Of a stretch of DNA of 64,000 bases, positions 1-11,001 are shown one piece after another; position 1 is the first letter of the stretch; every line of letters begins with the position of its first letter. The notes under the pieces were generated by a model. That model worked only from the letters and a program-made list of their open reading frames with translations, did no database searches and was not told the origin of the DNA. The position numbers were made by a program, and so were the translations under genes. This DNA is from Ariolimax columbianus. Its lineage: Eukaryota; Mollusca; Gastropoda; Stylommatophora; Arionidae. The stretch is from positions 79,939,547 to 80,003,546 of the forward strand of contig JAVGWX010000005.1 in the NCBI GenBank assembly GCA_036924085.1. Reading direction: 5' to 3'.

Positions 1-672
1 ACCAAACACAATAAGCACACTACCGCCTTAGAGACAAGGGGCCAACGAGCCAATGAAAGCGAAGCCTGGAAAACAACGTTCGTGGTATCCAAGCATAACT
101 TTAGAACCATGCCGGAGAGAGATAATTAATAATGGTCATTGTCCGTGGCCTTCAACAATAATAGATTTAAGAGGGTACCAAACAAAGGTGAAGTTCTGAC
201 AGCCACAAATAGGCACATACATGAGAAATTCCACGACCTTTTAGGTCAATCTAAGAATTCAAGACACGACATCCATGCTTTCATGGAGCCATGTCAGGGA
301 GCGTGGACGCACGAAAAAACTGGACAGAAAAATAAATTGAACGAAAGGGGAAAAAGAAGGTACATAAGCTGAAGTATCAGGGTATGGTAGATAGACCACA
401 GATCAGAAGGCTACTGAGCATGTTGGTAGGATAGATTAGGACAAAGCCAAAATCATTGGCTGACGTCGAACAACTATAACTTGGAGATATAATAGCTACA
501 GTACATTTGATTGTGTGCGTTGTCATGGTTGAGTCGACACTGACACCTGGTCACACGTGACGCCGACTTCCAAGTCACTGAGTGGCTTTCGTCTGCATAC
601 TCTGCAAACTGTCGTCCCGGACAACACGTCGTAACACAGGTGTTACTCTTGATCTGACAACTACAGTAACAG
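1..672. other. no recognisable gene
   Basis: AT-rich sequence with only short open frames (the longest about 77 codons, at 139-372). I see no splice-bounded exon, repeat unit or transposon motif here. Confidence 0.5.
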
Positions 673-1061
673 AACCACTGCCGTCTGTCATAGACACGAG
701 AACTACTGATGTCTGTCGTAGACGCGAGAACTACTGGTGTCGGTCGTAGACGCGAGAACCACTGTCGTCTGTTATAGACACGAGAACTACTGGTGTCTGT
801 CGTAGACGCGAGAACTACTGGTGTCGGTCGTAGACGCGAGAACCACTGTCGTCTGTTATAGACACGAGAACTACTGGTGTCTGTCATAGATACGAGAAAT
901 ACTGGTGTCTGTCGTAGACACGAGAACTACTGGTGTCTGTCGTAGACACGAGAACTACTGGTGTCTGTCGTAGACACGAGAACTACTGGTGTCTGTCGTA
1001 GACACGAGAACCACTGTCGTCTGTCGTAGACACCAAAACCAATGGTGTCTGTCGTAAGCGC
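673..1061. repeat. 28-bp minisatellite
   Basis: About 14 tandem copies of a 28-bp unit containing GTCTGTCGTAGACACGAGAA. Units vary (GACGCGAG or GACACGAG; ACTACTGGT or CCACTGTC). In the first half the variants recur in blocks of three units (about 84 bp), which looks like higher-order structure. The open frames on the - strand here come only from the repeat. Confidence 0.85.
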
Positions 1062-1848
1062 GAGAACTCCTGTCTTCAAAAGCGTTAGACTTGAGTGGGG
1101 AACTCCCCCAGTGCAAGAACTCATGCAGTCAAAGAGTTCCTGACTATCCAACGAAGAATGAGAACTAGAAGATCTAATCGCTGTAACCATCTTCCTGGCG
1201 TTAAGACGAGACAAGAGGCTCAGAAGACACATACGTTGCAGAAACTGAGAGGTGGGACATAAGGCCACCAGACGAGCGAGGACGGAAAGATAGGACAAGG
1301 AACAATTTGCTAGATATAATTGTATCAACTCATAGGGATATAGAACTGTGAATAAAACATTAGCTAGAATTGATCAAGTAATAGAACCTAGGATTCATTT
1401 AGTGCAAGATAAATAAATATATGTGCTATTTGCACAACTCTTTAGAGACATTATAGTTAGTTAAGTGTTGATGGACAATCGAAAACGATTCACGTGCCTA
1501 GTATTATTATTATAATGTGTATGAAGTTTATGTAATAAACATTCATTTGTTTTTTATGCTGTTAAAATAACTGTTAGTGTTTTAATTAGAGTTGTGAGTT
1601 AGGGAGTGATAATTGTTAGGAAGAAAGCCAAGTGGGGATTGAATGAGCCTGTAACAACACGAAGAACGAGCAAAACACATTAATTAACCAATTGGATGAC
1701 AAATTTATATTTTCTGTTTCTCATTTGTTCTTTCTAATTGTTTATTCTTTTAACTTGTCTTTTATTAATGTATAATGCTGGCTAATAAAAACTATTTCTT
1801 TCATCTTAGTTGACCACATGTGTCGTTTACAGCTGGATATTCATTCCA
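1062..1848. other. no recognisable gene
   Basis: AT-rich spacer. I see no exon, RNA gene or repeat array. It ends at the short-repeat tail of the CR1-like fragment. Confidence 0.45.
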
Positions 1849-2620
1849 TGTAACATACTTAACTTAACCTATCTTAACGTTTTTATACTGGTTTAGAAGA
1901 CCCATCTGAGTATGTAGACAACCAGTAACATTTACATTAACCTGCTTTAAAAGCTATGAACATCTAATCTATTCTTAAATGCATTTATTGTCTCTGAATC
2001 CATCATCTCCTGTGGCGATGCATTCAAAGCATTCACCACTCTCTGACTAAAAAAATGTCCTTACATCCAATCTGGACCTTTCTTTAGTTAATTTGTATCT
2101 ATGCCCTCTTGTTCTCGTTGGTGGTTGTATTTTTTTTTTAAAACGTGTTATAGTGAAATTTAACCTTTCCTGTGAATATCTTATAAACCTGTATTAAGTC
2201 ACCTCGAATTCTCCTCTTTTCTAGACACTGTAGGCTGGTTTTTTCTGAGTATTTCCTTGTAACTGTAATTCTGGAATCCCACTATTAGTTTTGTCGCTCT
2301 TCTTTGTATCCTTTCCAGCATGTTTATATCTCCTCTACGATAAGGACTCCACACCTGTGCACAGTACTCCAATCTAGGTCTAACTAATGCTTTATACAGT
2401 TTGACAATCACCTCCATACTCATATGTTTAATATTTCTTTTTATCATACCTAACATTGCATTTGCCTTATTCACTGCTACCTGTATTCTGCTACCTCATT
2501 CATTTTTCCTGTATGCTCTATTATAACCCCTAGGTCCCTTTCCTTATCTATCATTCTAATATTGTTCTCGCCCATTCTGTATTTTATGTTCCATTCATTC
2601 TTCTTCTGCTTGTATTCGCT
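1849..2620 (-). mobile_element. CR1/L2-like LINE, 3' fragment (copy 1)
   Basis: Read on the minus strand, this encodes the C-terminal part of a CR1/L2-type reverse transcriptase. An EKDLGV-like motif comes first (near 2540), then ANKANAMLG (near 2470), then LVRPRLEYCAQVWSP and LERIQRRATKLI (2400-2290). Frameshifts break the frame after about 91 codons. The 3' end (1849-1880) is a run of imperfect TTAAG-type repeats; ending in short direct repeats rather than poly(A) is typical of this clade. The catalytic reverse transcriptase core and the endonuclease are absent, so this is a dead 5'-truncated copy. A sister copy lies on the + strand at 24028-24600. Confidence 0.8.
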
Positions 2621-3285
2621 GATTGATTTTTACACCTGCCAAACGAATTCCCCCGTTGAATTCGACCATTGTCTGTAGCTCACCTTTATCTCCGTACGCA
2701 TCCGAGCTTAGTGTTGACAGTTGGCTAGTGAGTCTTCCTCAAGCGACCAAACAAAAAGCAGTCCTGTAAAATATGCTCAGCCGTTTGTTCACTCATTCTA
2801 TACGAGCGGACAGGAGAAGTGGGCAGAAGAAGCCCGTACGTGTATTTATCTAGTCTGTCCTTAGTCGAAGAATGTAACTTACATAAGTGAGGCAGCTATT
2901 ACAAAAGCACATAAAAAACAATCAAGTTAAAACTAACAAATCTTCATCAGGGACAAAGTGCAACACAAATGATCTCATAACATAATTCTTGCTATTGTTC
3001 GTCGATCATAGCGAGCACACATGTTATGCCAAGCGCTGCATAAACAAAAACATTTTTATGATAGCTCGTGATAACTCAATTCTAGAGTATAGACAAGCAG
3101 TCGACAATTTAGAAATGCTTAGGTCGGTGGATCGAATCAGGAAAACGGTCATTTAAAAAAAAATTAAAAAAACAACACTTTAATTGTTATATTTAATTGT
3201 GAAAACCATTATTGAAAACATACAAAAAGTATCTCATGACAACAAATACTTTTATTTCTGTGAAGTCCTCAATTTTAGTATTTCC
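2621..3285. other. no recognisable gene
   Basis: AT-rich spacer without exon signals. An A-rich run lies at 3154-3174. Confidence 0.4.
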
Positions 3286-4798
3286 AATGTCGTTCTTCTC
3301 CTTCTTCTTCGTACGCTGTCAGACGTCCACCTGTATTTTTTAGAAAAAAACAGCGGTCATCCTGAGGCTGTCGACACTGCCATAGAGCTTGTATAGTGTT
3401 GCCACTGGTGATGGCCACACGTGCTTTCTCTGATCCTCGTATGCCGGGCAGTTTTGCAGCAAATGTTCAGCGGTCATTTTCCCGGTACCACACGAGCATT
3501 CGTCAGTGCCACCTATCTTCAATTTATTGAATAGGTGGTACCTCAGTCTATTGTGGTCTGTGCGCAGTCTGAAGACCACGACCTGCTCTCTTCTGTTCAA
3601 CTGGTAATAGGCATCGTTTTTTGTGTAGCCAGTATATTCTGTTTCCGATTTGGTTATGTATCTAGCTCTAATACGCCTTTTTGACTCACACTAGGTTCTG
3701 GTTGTGGTAGTCTTGCACCTTCTTTTGCCAGTCTGTCTGCCTCCTCGTTGCCTTGGATGTTACAGTAGGATGGAACCCACTGTACCACACATTTTTTTGG
3801 TGCGGAAGTCTGGCATAGTAGACAGAGTACTGCTCTCGAATCATTAAGTTCAGTATTTTTCTGGCTTTTTAGTGCTGTGACTACGGCCAGGGCATCTGTA
3901 AACAGGACTATATGGCTTTCATTTCTTTTTCCTGTCACCATTTCTTCTACTGCAGCCCTCAGTGCCTCTGCCTCCGCTCTGAAATTGCTTGTGTATTTTC
4001 CAGTTGCCACTGACAGTGTTATTTTTCTACCATTTGGTAGGCTTATGAATACCCATGCCCCTCAGTTCTGTGTTGTGTTTGTTACAGAACCGTCGGTGAA
4101 TGCATGGGTCCAGTCCATGCTTGGGTAGTTTTTCGTTATGTACCTATGAGTTATGTCTCTTCTTTCGTTTTCAGTCTGGCTGTTCTTTTTTCCAATACTA
4201 GGTATATTTTCTACCACCTCTGGAAATATATCCTGCCTCCAGGTAGGTTTTCGTACAGTAGGGATGGGCTTTGGTGTTGTTAATGCATTCATAGGGTCTT
4301 CGCTCATCTTAGCTTTGGCTATTTCTGCAAAGTGTCTCCGCTTTAGTTTCCCATTTCAAAAATTATTTAGTCTCTGATGCATTGGATGGTCTGTCAGTCT
4401 TCTGAGCTTCTCTGCTTGCTGCTGGGCTCTGCAGTCTCTTCTGTCGGTCATGGATTGCAGATTTGTAACCTTTTCAAGCTCTACAATTGGCGTTGACTTC
4501 ATGCCCCCTGTTATAACTCTCATGGCTTGGTTTTTAACTTTGCTAATTTTGTCAAAGTTCGCCTTTGCTACTGTTGTCCATGCCGCAATGCAATACTCGA
4601 GAACTGGTCTCACTCTTCCAGTGTACAGTTTCTTTAGTATACTTTCGTCTGCTCCCCAGCTTGTGCCAGCAAGTTTCCTCATGATTGCCATTCTTTGTCT
4701 GGCTCTCATTCGGTTTTTCTCAATCTGACTTTTCCATGTCATGCGCCGATCAAATGTGACTCCCAGGTAGTTTGGGTTGTCGTTTGGCAATGCCGTTC
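3286..4798 (-). mobile_element. I-like LINE, 5'-truncated (copy A) with target duplication
   Basis: On the minus strand this encodes the end of the reverse transcriptase (YLGVTFDRRMTW, VRPVLEYCIAAW), then RNase H (HAFTDGSV, AEAEALRAAVEEM, LFTDALAVVTAL, WVPSYCNIQGNEEADRLAKEGA) and a CCHC-like tail (CSCGTGKMTAEHLLQNC). The frame is broken into at least four pieces (4790-4356, 4307-4062, 4010-3654, 3600-3340), so it is a pseudogene. The 3' end is a short interrupted (GAA)n run (TTC on the + strand, 3296-3309). Flanking 10-bp repeats AATGTCGTTC (3286-3295) and AATGCCGTTC (4789-4798) look like a target-site duplication with one change. Confidence 0.88.
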
Positions 4799-4845
4799 AA
4801 GGCCAAGGACAATCTTTTAATTACGTAGAAGTTTTCTTTCCTGAA

Positions 4846-5167
4846 CCTGTTTTCAGACACAGTCACCTCTATGTCACCTCCCGAAACCTGTTTTCAGACA
4901 CAGCCACCTCTATGTCACCGCCCGGAACCTGTTTTCAGACACAACCACCTCTATGTCACCGCCTGGAACGTGTTTTCAGACACAGCCACCTCTATATCAC
5001 CGCCCTAAACCTGTTTTCAGACACAGCCACTTTTATGTCATTGCCCGGAACCTGTTTTCAGACACAGCCACCTCTATGTCACCGTCCGGAACCTGTTTTC
5101 AGACACAGCATCCTCTATGTCACCGCCCGGAACCTGTTTTCAGACACAGGCACCTCTATGTCACCGT
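4846..5167. repeat. 41-bp minisatellite, array 1
   Basis: Eight tandem copies of a 41-bp unit containing CCTGTTTTCAGACACAGCCA followed by CCTCTATGTCACCGCCCGGAA. The same unit returns at 6153-6440. The array starts about 50 bp past the 5' junction of LINE copy A. Confidence 0.9.
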
Positions 5168-5545
5168 GTAACAGTTCCCGCCGGAGCAAGGGAAGTTTAG
5201 GACAGGGGTGATGGGGCTGCTGATAACAAAGGTACCTGAATGTGTGGCACTGTCACTCACCGTCTCAACAAAGGAGAACAGAGTTGGGGCAAGGAATGTG
5301 GAAAGGTAGAAACTGACCACTGACCTTCGGATTTGGGTAGGGATAGAATGATTGACAGACGGATTGGCAGCGGGCTTGCTGCGAGAGAATTAGTGACAGA
5401 TGTGCAAAGTGTTTCGTTCCAATAAGATTGAATATAGCCATCCCCTGATCTCCATTGGTCAAGCTCTGACTTTGCTTGAGTGTATATAACTCGAGACAAA
5501 GTTTAGCTCAGGAGGCTGGATGAAGAGAAGGGCTAGAGAGATGAG

Positions 5546-5587
<42 letters not shown>

Positions 5588-6152
5588 AATTTAGATAGCA
5601 TGTTTAACTCACCGACTTAGATAGAGGAGCGATTGATAGACTGTTGCACGAATGTTAGTGATAGAACAGGATCCCTCAAGTAGGTGTGGGAGTTTTGTAT
5701 TAAGTGATAATCTGAACGTTGTGTTGTAAGCAGGACACAATGTGAACGAGGTATGTTCAGATCTCCCGCCTGAGGGGATTTGAGTGAGGAAGAGTATTTG
5801 ATAAGGTGTATTGAGGACGCAGTTAAGGCGAGGTGTGTGTGATGTAATTGCAAGACAATATAACTGGGTTTAGATAGTTGGGAATTCCATCAATAGCTTA
5901 ATGCTTAAAATTTCCGCTTTATTTAATATTTATATTAACTTATAAATAACATAGGAATAATTAGTTAAGATGAAATTTATTGAATTGTGTTTGCAATTCC
6001 ACTACTCATTTTTATGATATGAATATTATGTAATAAATATGCCATCTGCTGTGCGCTATATTATTTGAAGTGTGTGGTCACAATGATGTAGATGAGTGTG
6101 AGAATGTTCTAAGTTAGAATAACGGCCAGGGCAAACAATGGGGTCTGTTACT
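5168..6152. other. spacer between the two 41-bp arrays, with (GA)n
   Basis: About 1 kb separating two arrays of the same 41-bp unit. It contains a (GA)n microsatellite at 5538-5583. No exon or transposon motif is visible. It may be an insertion that split one array, but I see no clear duplication at its edges. Confidence 0.5.
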
Positions 6153-6440
6153 ACCGCCCGGAACCTGTTTTCAGACACAGCCACCTCTATGTCACCGCCC
6201 GGAACCTGTTTTCAGACACAGCCACCTCTATGTCACCGTCTGGAACCTGTTTTCAGACACAGCCACTTTTATGTCACCGCTCGGAACTTGTTTTCAGACA
6301 CAGCCACCTCCATGTCACCGCCTAGAACCTGTTTTCAGACACAGCCACCTCTATATCACCGCCCGGAACCTGTTTTCAGACACAGCCAACTCTGTGTCAC
6401 CGCCCGGAACCTGTTTTCAGACACATCCACCTCAATGTCA
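6153..6440. repeat. 41-bp minisatellite, array 2
   Basis: Seven copies of the same 41-bp unit as at 4846-5167, in the same orientation and with similar single-base variants. Confidence 0.9.
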
Positions 6441-7364
6441 CAATCAATCGAGGAACACATCATGAAAACTTGAAATTTTTGTTTAAAAAAAAATAAAATC
6501 AGAAAATGTTCTTAGAAAAAAAAACGCACTTTCATAAAAAAAGAAAATGAATGTTGTCATGCCTTCAACATGTACAACAAGCCAAGCCATTTTGAGTTGA
6601 ACCGTCAGCTCCTGATCTCTCCACATCTGTCCTCGTTAATTTATCTATGTCTCCATCTTCCTTCTGCACGTTCTTAGTTCTTAGTCGACACGTACTTCTA
6701 CAAGGGCAGATGCCCATATGCCGGTCTCAGCTCTGGTATACGCTGTATTTAGCCGGGAGATGGGTTTCCTGCTTAATGGGCTAGGCCGAAGCAGCTTAAT
6801 ACCTCGCTGCGTTGGGACAAGCGCTTACAGAGTGTGGTTAACCGATGTGCGAGTCCATCTTAATAGACTCAAACATTAGAGCAAAGTAAACCCGCAACCT
6901 GTTAGACGCCATCTAAACAAACCACCTATGCATGGCGGTGTTATGCCATATCACACCGTTAGTCACCTTTGACGACATGCTATCTGAGAGGCAGTGGTGC
7001 TATTCTTATCTTTGTCATACCCAAATACCCCGGCACTTCTACATTTTGTTTCTAGAAGTAAACAATTTTGTCATCCATGCATATTCCTTACAGCTCTTTG
7101 CTCTGTCCCATTGACCTCTTCTTCATCTTATGATCGCAACTTTGGTGTTTACATTGTCAAACAAGTAATCATGATGAACTACCGATGTTTGGAGGCGCAC
7201 TTTACCAGTCTTCAGTTTTTTAGCTTAGTATTGAATCGTTTGCCTCTTGGCCAATAGATGACCTTCTTCTGTCTGCGATGGCTGAAGTTAAATTTTCGTA
7301 ACGTGTGTTCCATTTTCGTTATGTGTTGTGATTTGACTTGTGCACCATAATAAAGGTAACTACA

Positions 7365-7366
<2 letters not shown>
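6441..7366. other. no recognisable gene
   Basis: A-rich start followed by mixed sequence. The short open frames lack exon borders or known motifs. Confidence 0.4.
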
Positions 7367-7407
<41 letters not shown>

Positions 7408-7429
7408 AAAAGAAAAGGGGGGGGGGGGT
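7367..7429. repeat. (GT)n microsatellite plus poly(G)
   Basis: About 19 GT dinucleotides, then GGGAAAAGAAAAGG and a G run. Short frames across it are low complexity. Confidence 0.95.
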
Positions 7430-8600
7430 ATGTAGGGAAGTCAGCTTCATGCCCAATCCTCATTTTGTCGTTTCATACAATATGCATGGCTACTGTTCGT
7501 TGATTCCCTCTCAAGACCCGACCACACTCGGGCGACGTTGAAATAACGGTCCTTGAAGTTCACAATTATGACTATCGTATTCTGAAATCCAGCATGTTGT
7601 TATTCTCGTATAATGATATAAGACCTAGGTTAATTAAAGAAAAACTGTTCGTGACTTTTATATGTAAGGGATAAATTACAACCTAACCTGCACACACCGT
7701 AATAACTTTAGGGACCAGCAACTTTTATTCCTCAGGACTATAAAGTCTCCTGCCGTGCCCTAGCAAAGGGAACGAACGTCGTAAAGATAGTTTGTTTTAT
7801 AATTGAATAAACTGTTGCTAAAGCTTTCTTGCACATTCAGAAGAAAAACAAAATGGGCAAAATGGGGGGGGGGGGGGGACAGAGGGGAGGCTTGGTATTT
7901 AGTAAACTTCTACAGCGATCATGCCGTGCTGAAAGTAGCCTTTCAGAACATAACCTCAATGTAGCACCTGACTTGTTATCGATTCTGTCCTACCAGAAAT
8001 CACTGACTTCTTTTATCCATTGGGACAAAGGGATACAACGAACGCTCTCCACCGATCCCTATAAACGATGAGTCCGTCTTTTAAAGACTTTCATTCTGAT
8101 GGTGTATGTGTGTGTGTATATATATTAATATTTTTGTTAAAAAGTGTGTGACCTATTTACTGGCAGGTCTTTGTCAGCATTGTCATCAGACGCCAAAACA
8201 TTAACTTTATAAATCATGAGAGAGGACAAACAATTGTTTGCATCATATTTAAGAATTTCTGTTTTCTTTTTTTTGCTACATATGACAAGCAAATTACTTG
8301 AAATGTACAACATAAATACGGTTATGGAGTTGACCTTTGACATGGCTAGAACTCGACTTGTATGGCAAGTCACGTAATCGGACACTGAGAATACATGATT
8401 GATCTACGTCAGGCTGGTAACAGGTCGTTCCTGCATAAGCTGGAAGAAACAAGAAATGTGAAAGTAATTTGTATGTGATGTCTGTGAACAAGATACGTGG
8501 TTTTTATTTTCAATTGGAGGAGGCCCTTTTGCACTGACATTAACCTACTTTCCTAGATTATTGCGTCTAGTATTTACCGTTACATTTATGCACCATCGCA
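7430..8600. other. no recognisable gene
   Basis: Unassigned sequence with a poly(G) run near 7865-7879 and a short GT/TA run near 8106-8130. No conserved protein motif seen. Confidence 0.4.
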
Positions 8601-8618
8601 GATTGTCACTCACTAAGT

Positions 8619-8656
8619 CACGTGACTCTCTGACCCTGTCTGGTGCTTTATAAAAA
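8619..8656 (+). promoter_or_regulatory. candidate TATA promoter upstream of ureD
   Basis: A clean TATAAAAA lies at 8649-8656, and an E-box CACGTG at 8619-8624. A start site about 30 bases downstream would fall near 8680. The only downstream + strand gene recognised is ureD, whose coding start is 2.2 kb away; a strong donor at 8846/8847 would give an untranslated first exon. The link to ureD is inference. Confidence 0.35.
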
Positions 8657-8679
8657 GGGGGAAACCTTCAACGTTGTAC

Positions 8680-8846
8680 ATCTAAGCAACAACGTTGTAT
8701 TATTAATCTCACTTGTTGATCGTTCGTGAGCAATAGATGAGTTTTTGCGATTCATTAACATCACATTGACTGCTACCAAGGCTGATTTTTTTTTTAAATT
8801 GATAAAAAGACGGTAGTTCAACTCAGTTTTGTGATTGTTTCAGAAG
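8680..8846 (+). other. possible untranslated first exon of ureD
   Basis: The stretch runs from about 30 bases after the TATA box to the donor CAGAAG|GTATGT (8841-8852). It has no long open frame, so it would be 5' UTR. It could splice to the acceptor TTATTCTTGCAG ending at 10773, leaving 90 untranslated bases before the ureD ATG. No transcript evidence is available. Confidence 0.3.
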
Positions 8847-9097
8847 GTATGTTTTTGAGTTTGTGTACAGTAGTGTACACTACACTACGGTTATTCATAC
8901 TCAATTTAGACTACTGAATATTCAAACATGTGTTAGTATAGCATTAATAACTTACTTGAATTTTGTTTTTAAAATGGTTTCTGTTGTAAGCTTAAGTCCC
9001 CATTTCACATTGCTCTGAAATATATTTTTTCCATATTTTTCTGAAATGTAATTATTATAATTATTATAAGTTGAATAAAGTAGTTAGTGAATAACAT

Positions 9098-9292
9098 TAC
9101 CAGGCAAGTTCTGTCGTGGAATCCATAGGGCAAGAGAAGTAGAGGAAGACCCAGACACTCATGGAAGACGCAACTGAAAGCAAATGTAAAGGTAGCAAAC
9201 AGACGTGGGCAAAATTGCCTCACATGGGTCATGATACAAAGACTTGGCGAGTATTTGTTGAGGACTTATGCTCAACAGTGAACTGACAGGTT
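9098..9292 (+). mobile_element. LINE C-terminal fragment
   Basis: The + strand translation holds a GKRSRGRPRHSW-like motif near 9130-9165, followed by a sequence like IQRLGEYLLRTYAQQ. The pattern G-K-R-x-R-G-R-P-x-x-x-W followed by a degenerate W/R-rich end is typical of the extreme C-terminus of many LINE reverse transcriptase proteins. No reverse transcriptase core precedes it. Confidence 0.6.
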
Positions 9293-10043
9293 TTTGATTG
9301 ATCCATCAATCAGGATGAATGTTTTGAATTGATACACTCCAGATAGATTTATCTGAAAAAAATCATGTATACGCTAATATTAGGTACATGCTTCTTCAAC
9401 ACAGTTTTCGAAGCTGCAGTGCAGTGTTTGTGTATGTATTATCAGTGTATATATAGACCCGACTTAATTACACATGGTTGCTTCTTTACGTGCTCATCCA
9501 TATGTACTTAGTCCGTATCATTGCTGAAAGTGCAAAAAATAGAGCACATGAAGATGATAGTGCAGTGCCCCTTTACTTTCCTTAACAAAATGGAGCTGTA
9601 GAACTCAGTGAGAAAAATTGTGCGTTCTAAATTGCTATAAATAGCAGATTAGCAGTTTGCAATTCATTGACTTTTATTCTGAGCTATTTGAGACCTCATT
9701 AATACGGTCAGGCATTGTGTTGGGCGCTGAAACCTTGCTTCGAAAAATAAAGAGGAGATGGGTACAGCATGATGTGATAGAACACATCATTATTATACAC
9801 CTATTTCACTCCAGTAGCCAAATTAGCCCACCACTACAGTTTGCGTCCTTGGAGGAAGCCTGTGTAAAAGCATTTATTTTCCCTTGTAGAGGTATCTGTT
9901 CCACTGCTTTACATAATTTGGCTGCTAGCTTCATGCAAAACACTACGTCATTATTTTTAAAATTATATGTAAAGTAGGGTGCAGTCAGTGGACGTTCTTT
10001 TTGATACAGTAAAATTGTCTGGATCCGCATGGGGAAGGAAAGC
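9293..10043. other. no recognisable gene
   Basis: One open frame of 106 codons (9657-9977) lacks recognisable motifs and splice context. I regard it as chance. Confidence 0.4.
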
Positions 10044-10400
10044 AGGCATAGAGGCCTGAAACCTTCAAGTACTGGTCATGCTGGAGCTCATGACAATGGA
10101 AGAGTTGATATCAGACATAGAGGCCTCAAATCTTCAGGTCCTGGTCATTCTGGGACAATGGAAGAGCTGATATCAGACATAGACGCCTCAAATCGTCAGG
10201 TCGTGATCATTCTGGGACAATGAAAGAGTTGATATCAGACATAGACGTCTCAAATCTTCAGGTCGTGATCGTTCTGGGACAATGGAAGAGTTGATATCAG
10301 ACATAGACGCCTCAAATATTTAGGTACTGGTCATTCTGGGACAATAAAAGAGTTGATATCAGACATAGAGGCCTGAAACATTCAAGTCCTGGTCCTGCTG
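10044..10400. repeat. 62-bp tandem repeat
   Basis: About six copies of a 62-bp unit containing GACATAGAGGCCTCAAATCT, then TTCAGGTCCTGGTCATTC and GGGACAATGGAAGAGTTG. The 64-codon frame starting at 10029 is produced by the repeat. Confidence 0.85.
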
Positions 10401-10773
10401 AAGCTCATGGAAATGAAAGTTAGATCTACTGTTCTGTTTATTCTGGGACTCCTGATAATGAAGAAACTGACATTCTGGCTTGCAAATCACCAAAAATGAA
10501 GACATTTTATATGGACAAGAGAGGCAGTGAAAGCAAGCAAGCTCACACCATCTGCTAAATAAAAACAATGCACTATTTAAATCAGCAGTCAACAGACTAC
10601 AGGAGTGTAAAATCAGATACCTGTCACATATGAGTTTGAACAACCTGCAGGCAACAGAAACCCACAGTATTCATGCCATTCACCATTTTCTGAAATAACA
10701 AAGGTATGCCTAATGTGAAGTGATGTTGACTGTGTTTAAAAATAACATTACTTAATATAATTTATTCTTGCAG

Positions 10774-11001
10774 GCTGTTAATGTCTTCTTGCAAATAAGG
10801 CTGACAATATTGCCACAAGCAACAAGAGAAGGTTAGGGCTGGTTTACTCGAGTATTGTTGAGTATGTCTCTGATGAGGAACCCCATCTCTGGACATGGCT
10901 TTGTTGAGTTTGAGGCTATCCGAAATTCCACGAACAATGAAAAGAAAGGAAAGAAGGGATATTATAAGTCGGAGGTCGTATCAATGAAACATTCTTATCC
11001 A
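10774..11001 (+). CDS. ureD: ureD exon with start codon
   Basis: The acceptor TTATTCTTGCAG ends at 10773. Coding begins at ATG 10864 and runs 46 codons to the donor CCA|GTAGGT. It encodes the N-terminal beta strands (GHGFVEFEAI) and a lysine-rich loop that is longer than in most family members. It ends at SYP, which the next exon continues as FRFLVP, the family's YPLKFxxP position. Bases 10774-10863 would be untranslated. Confidence 0.8.
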
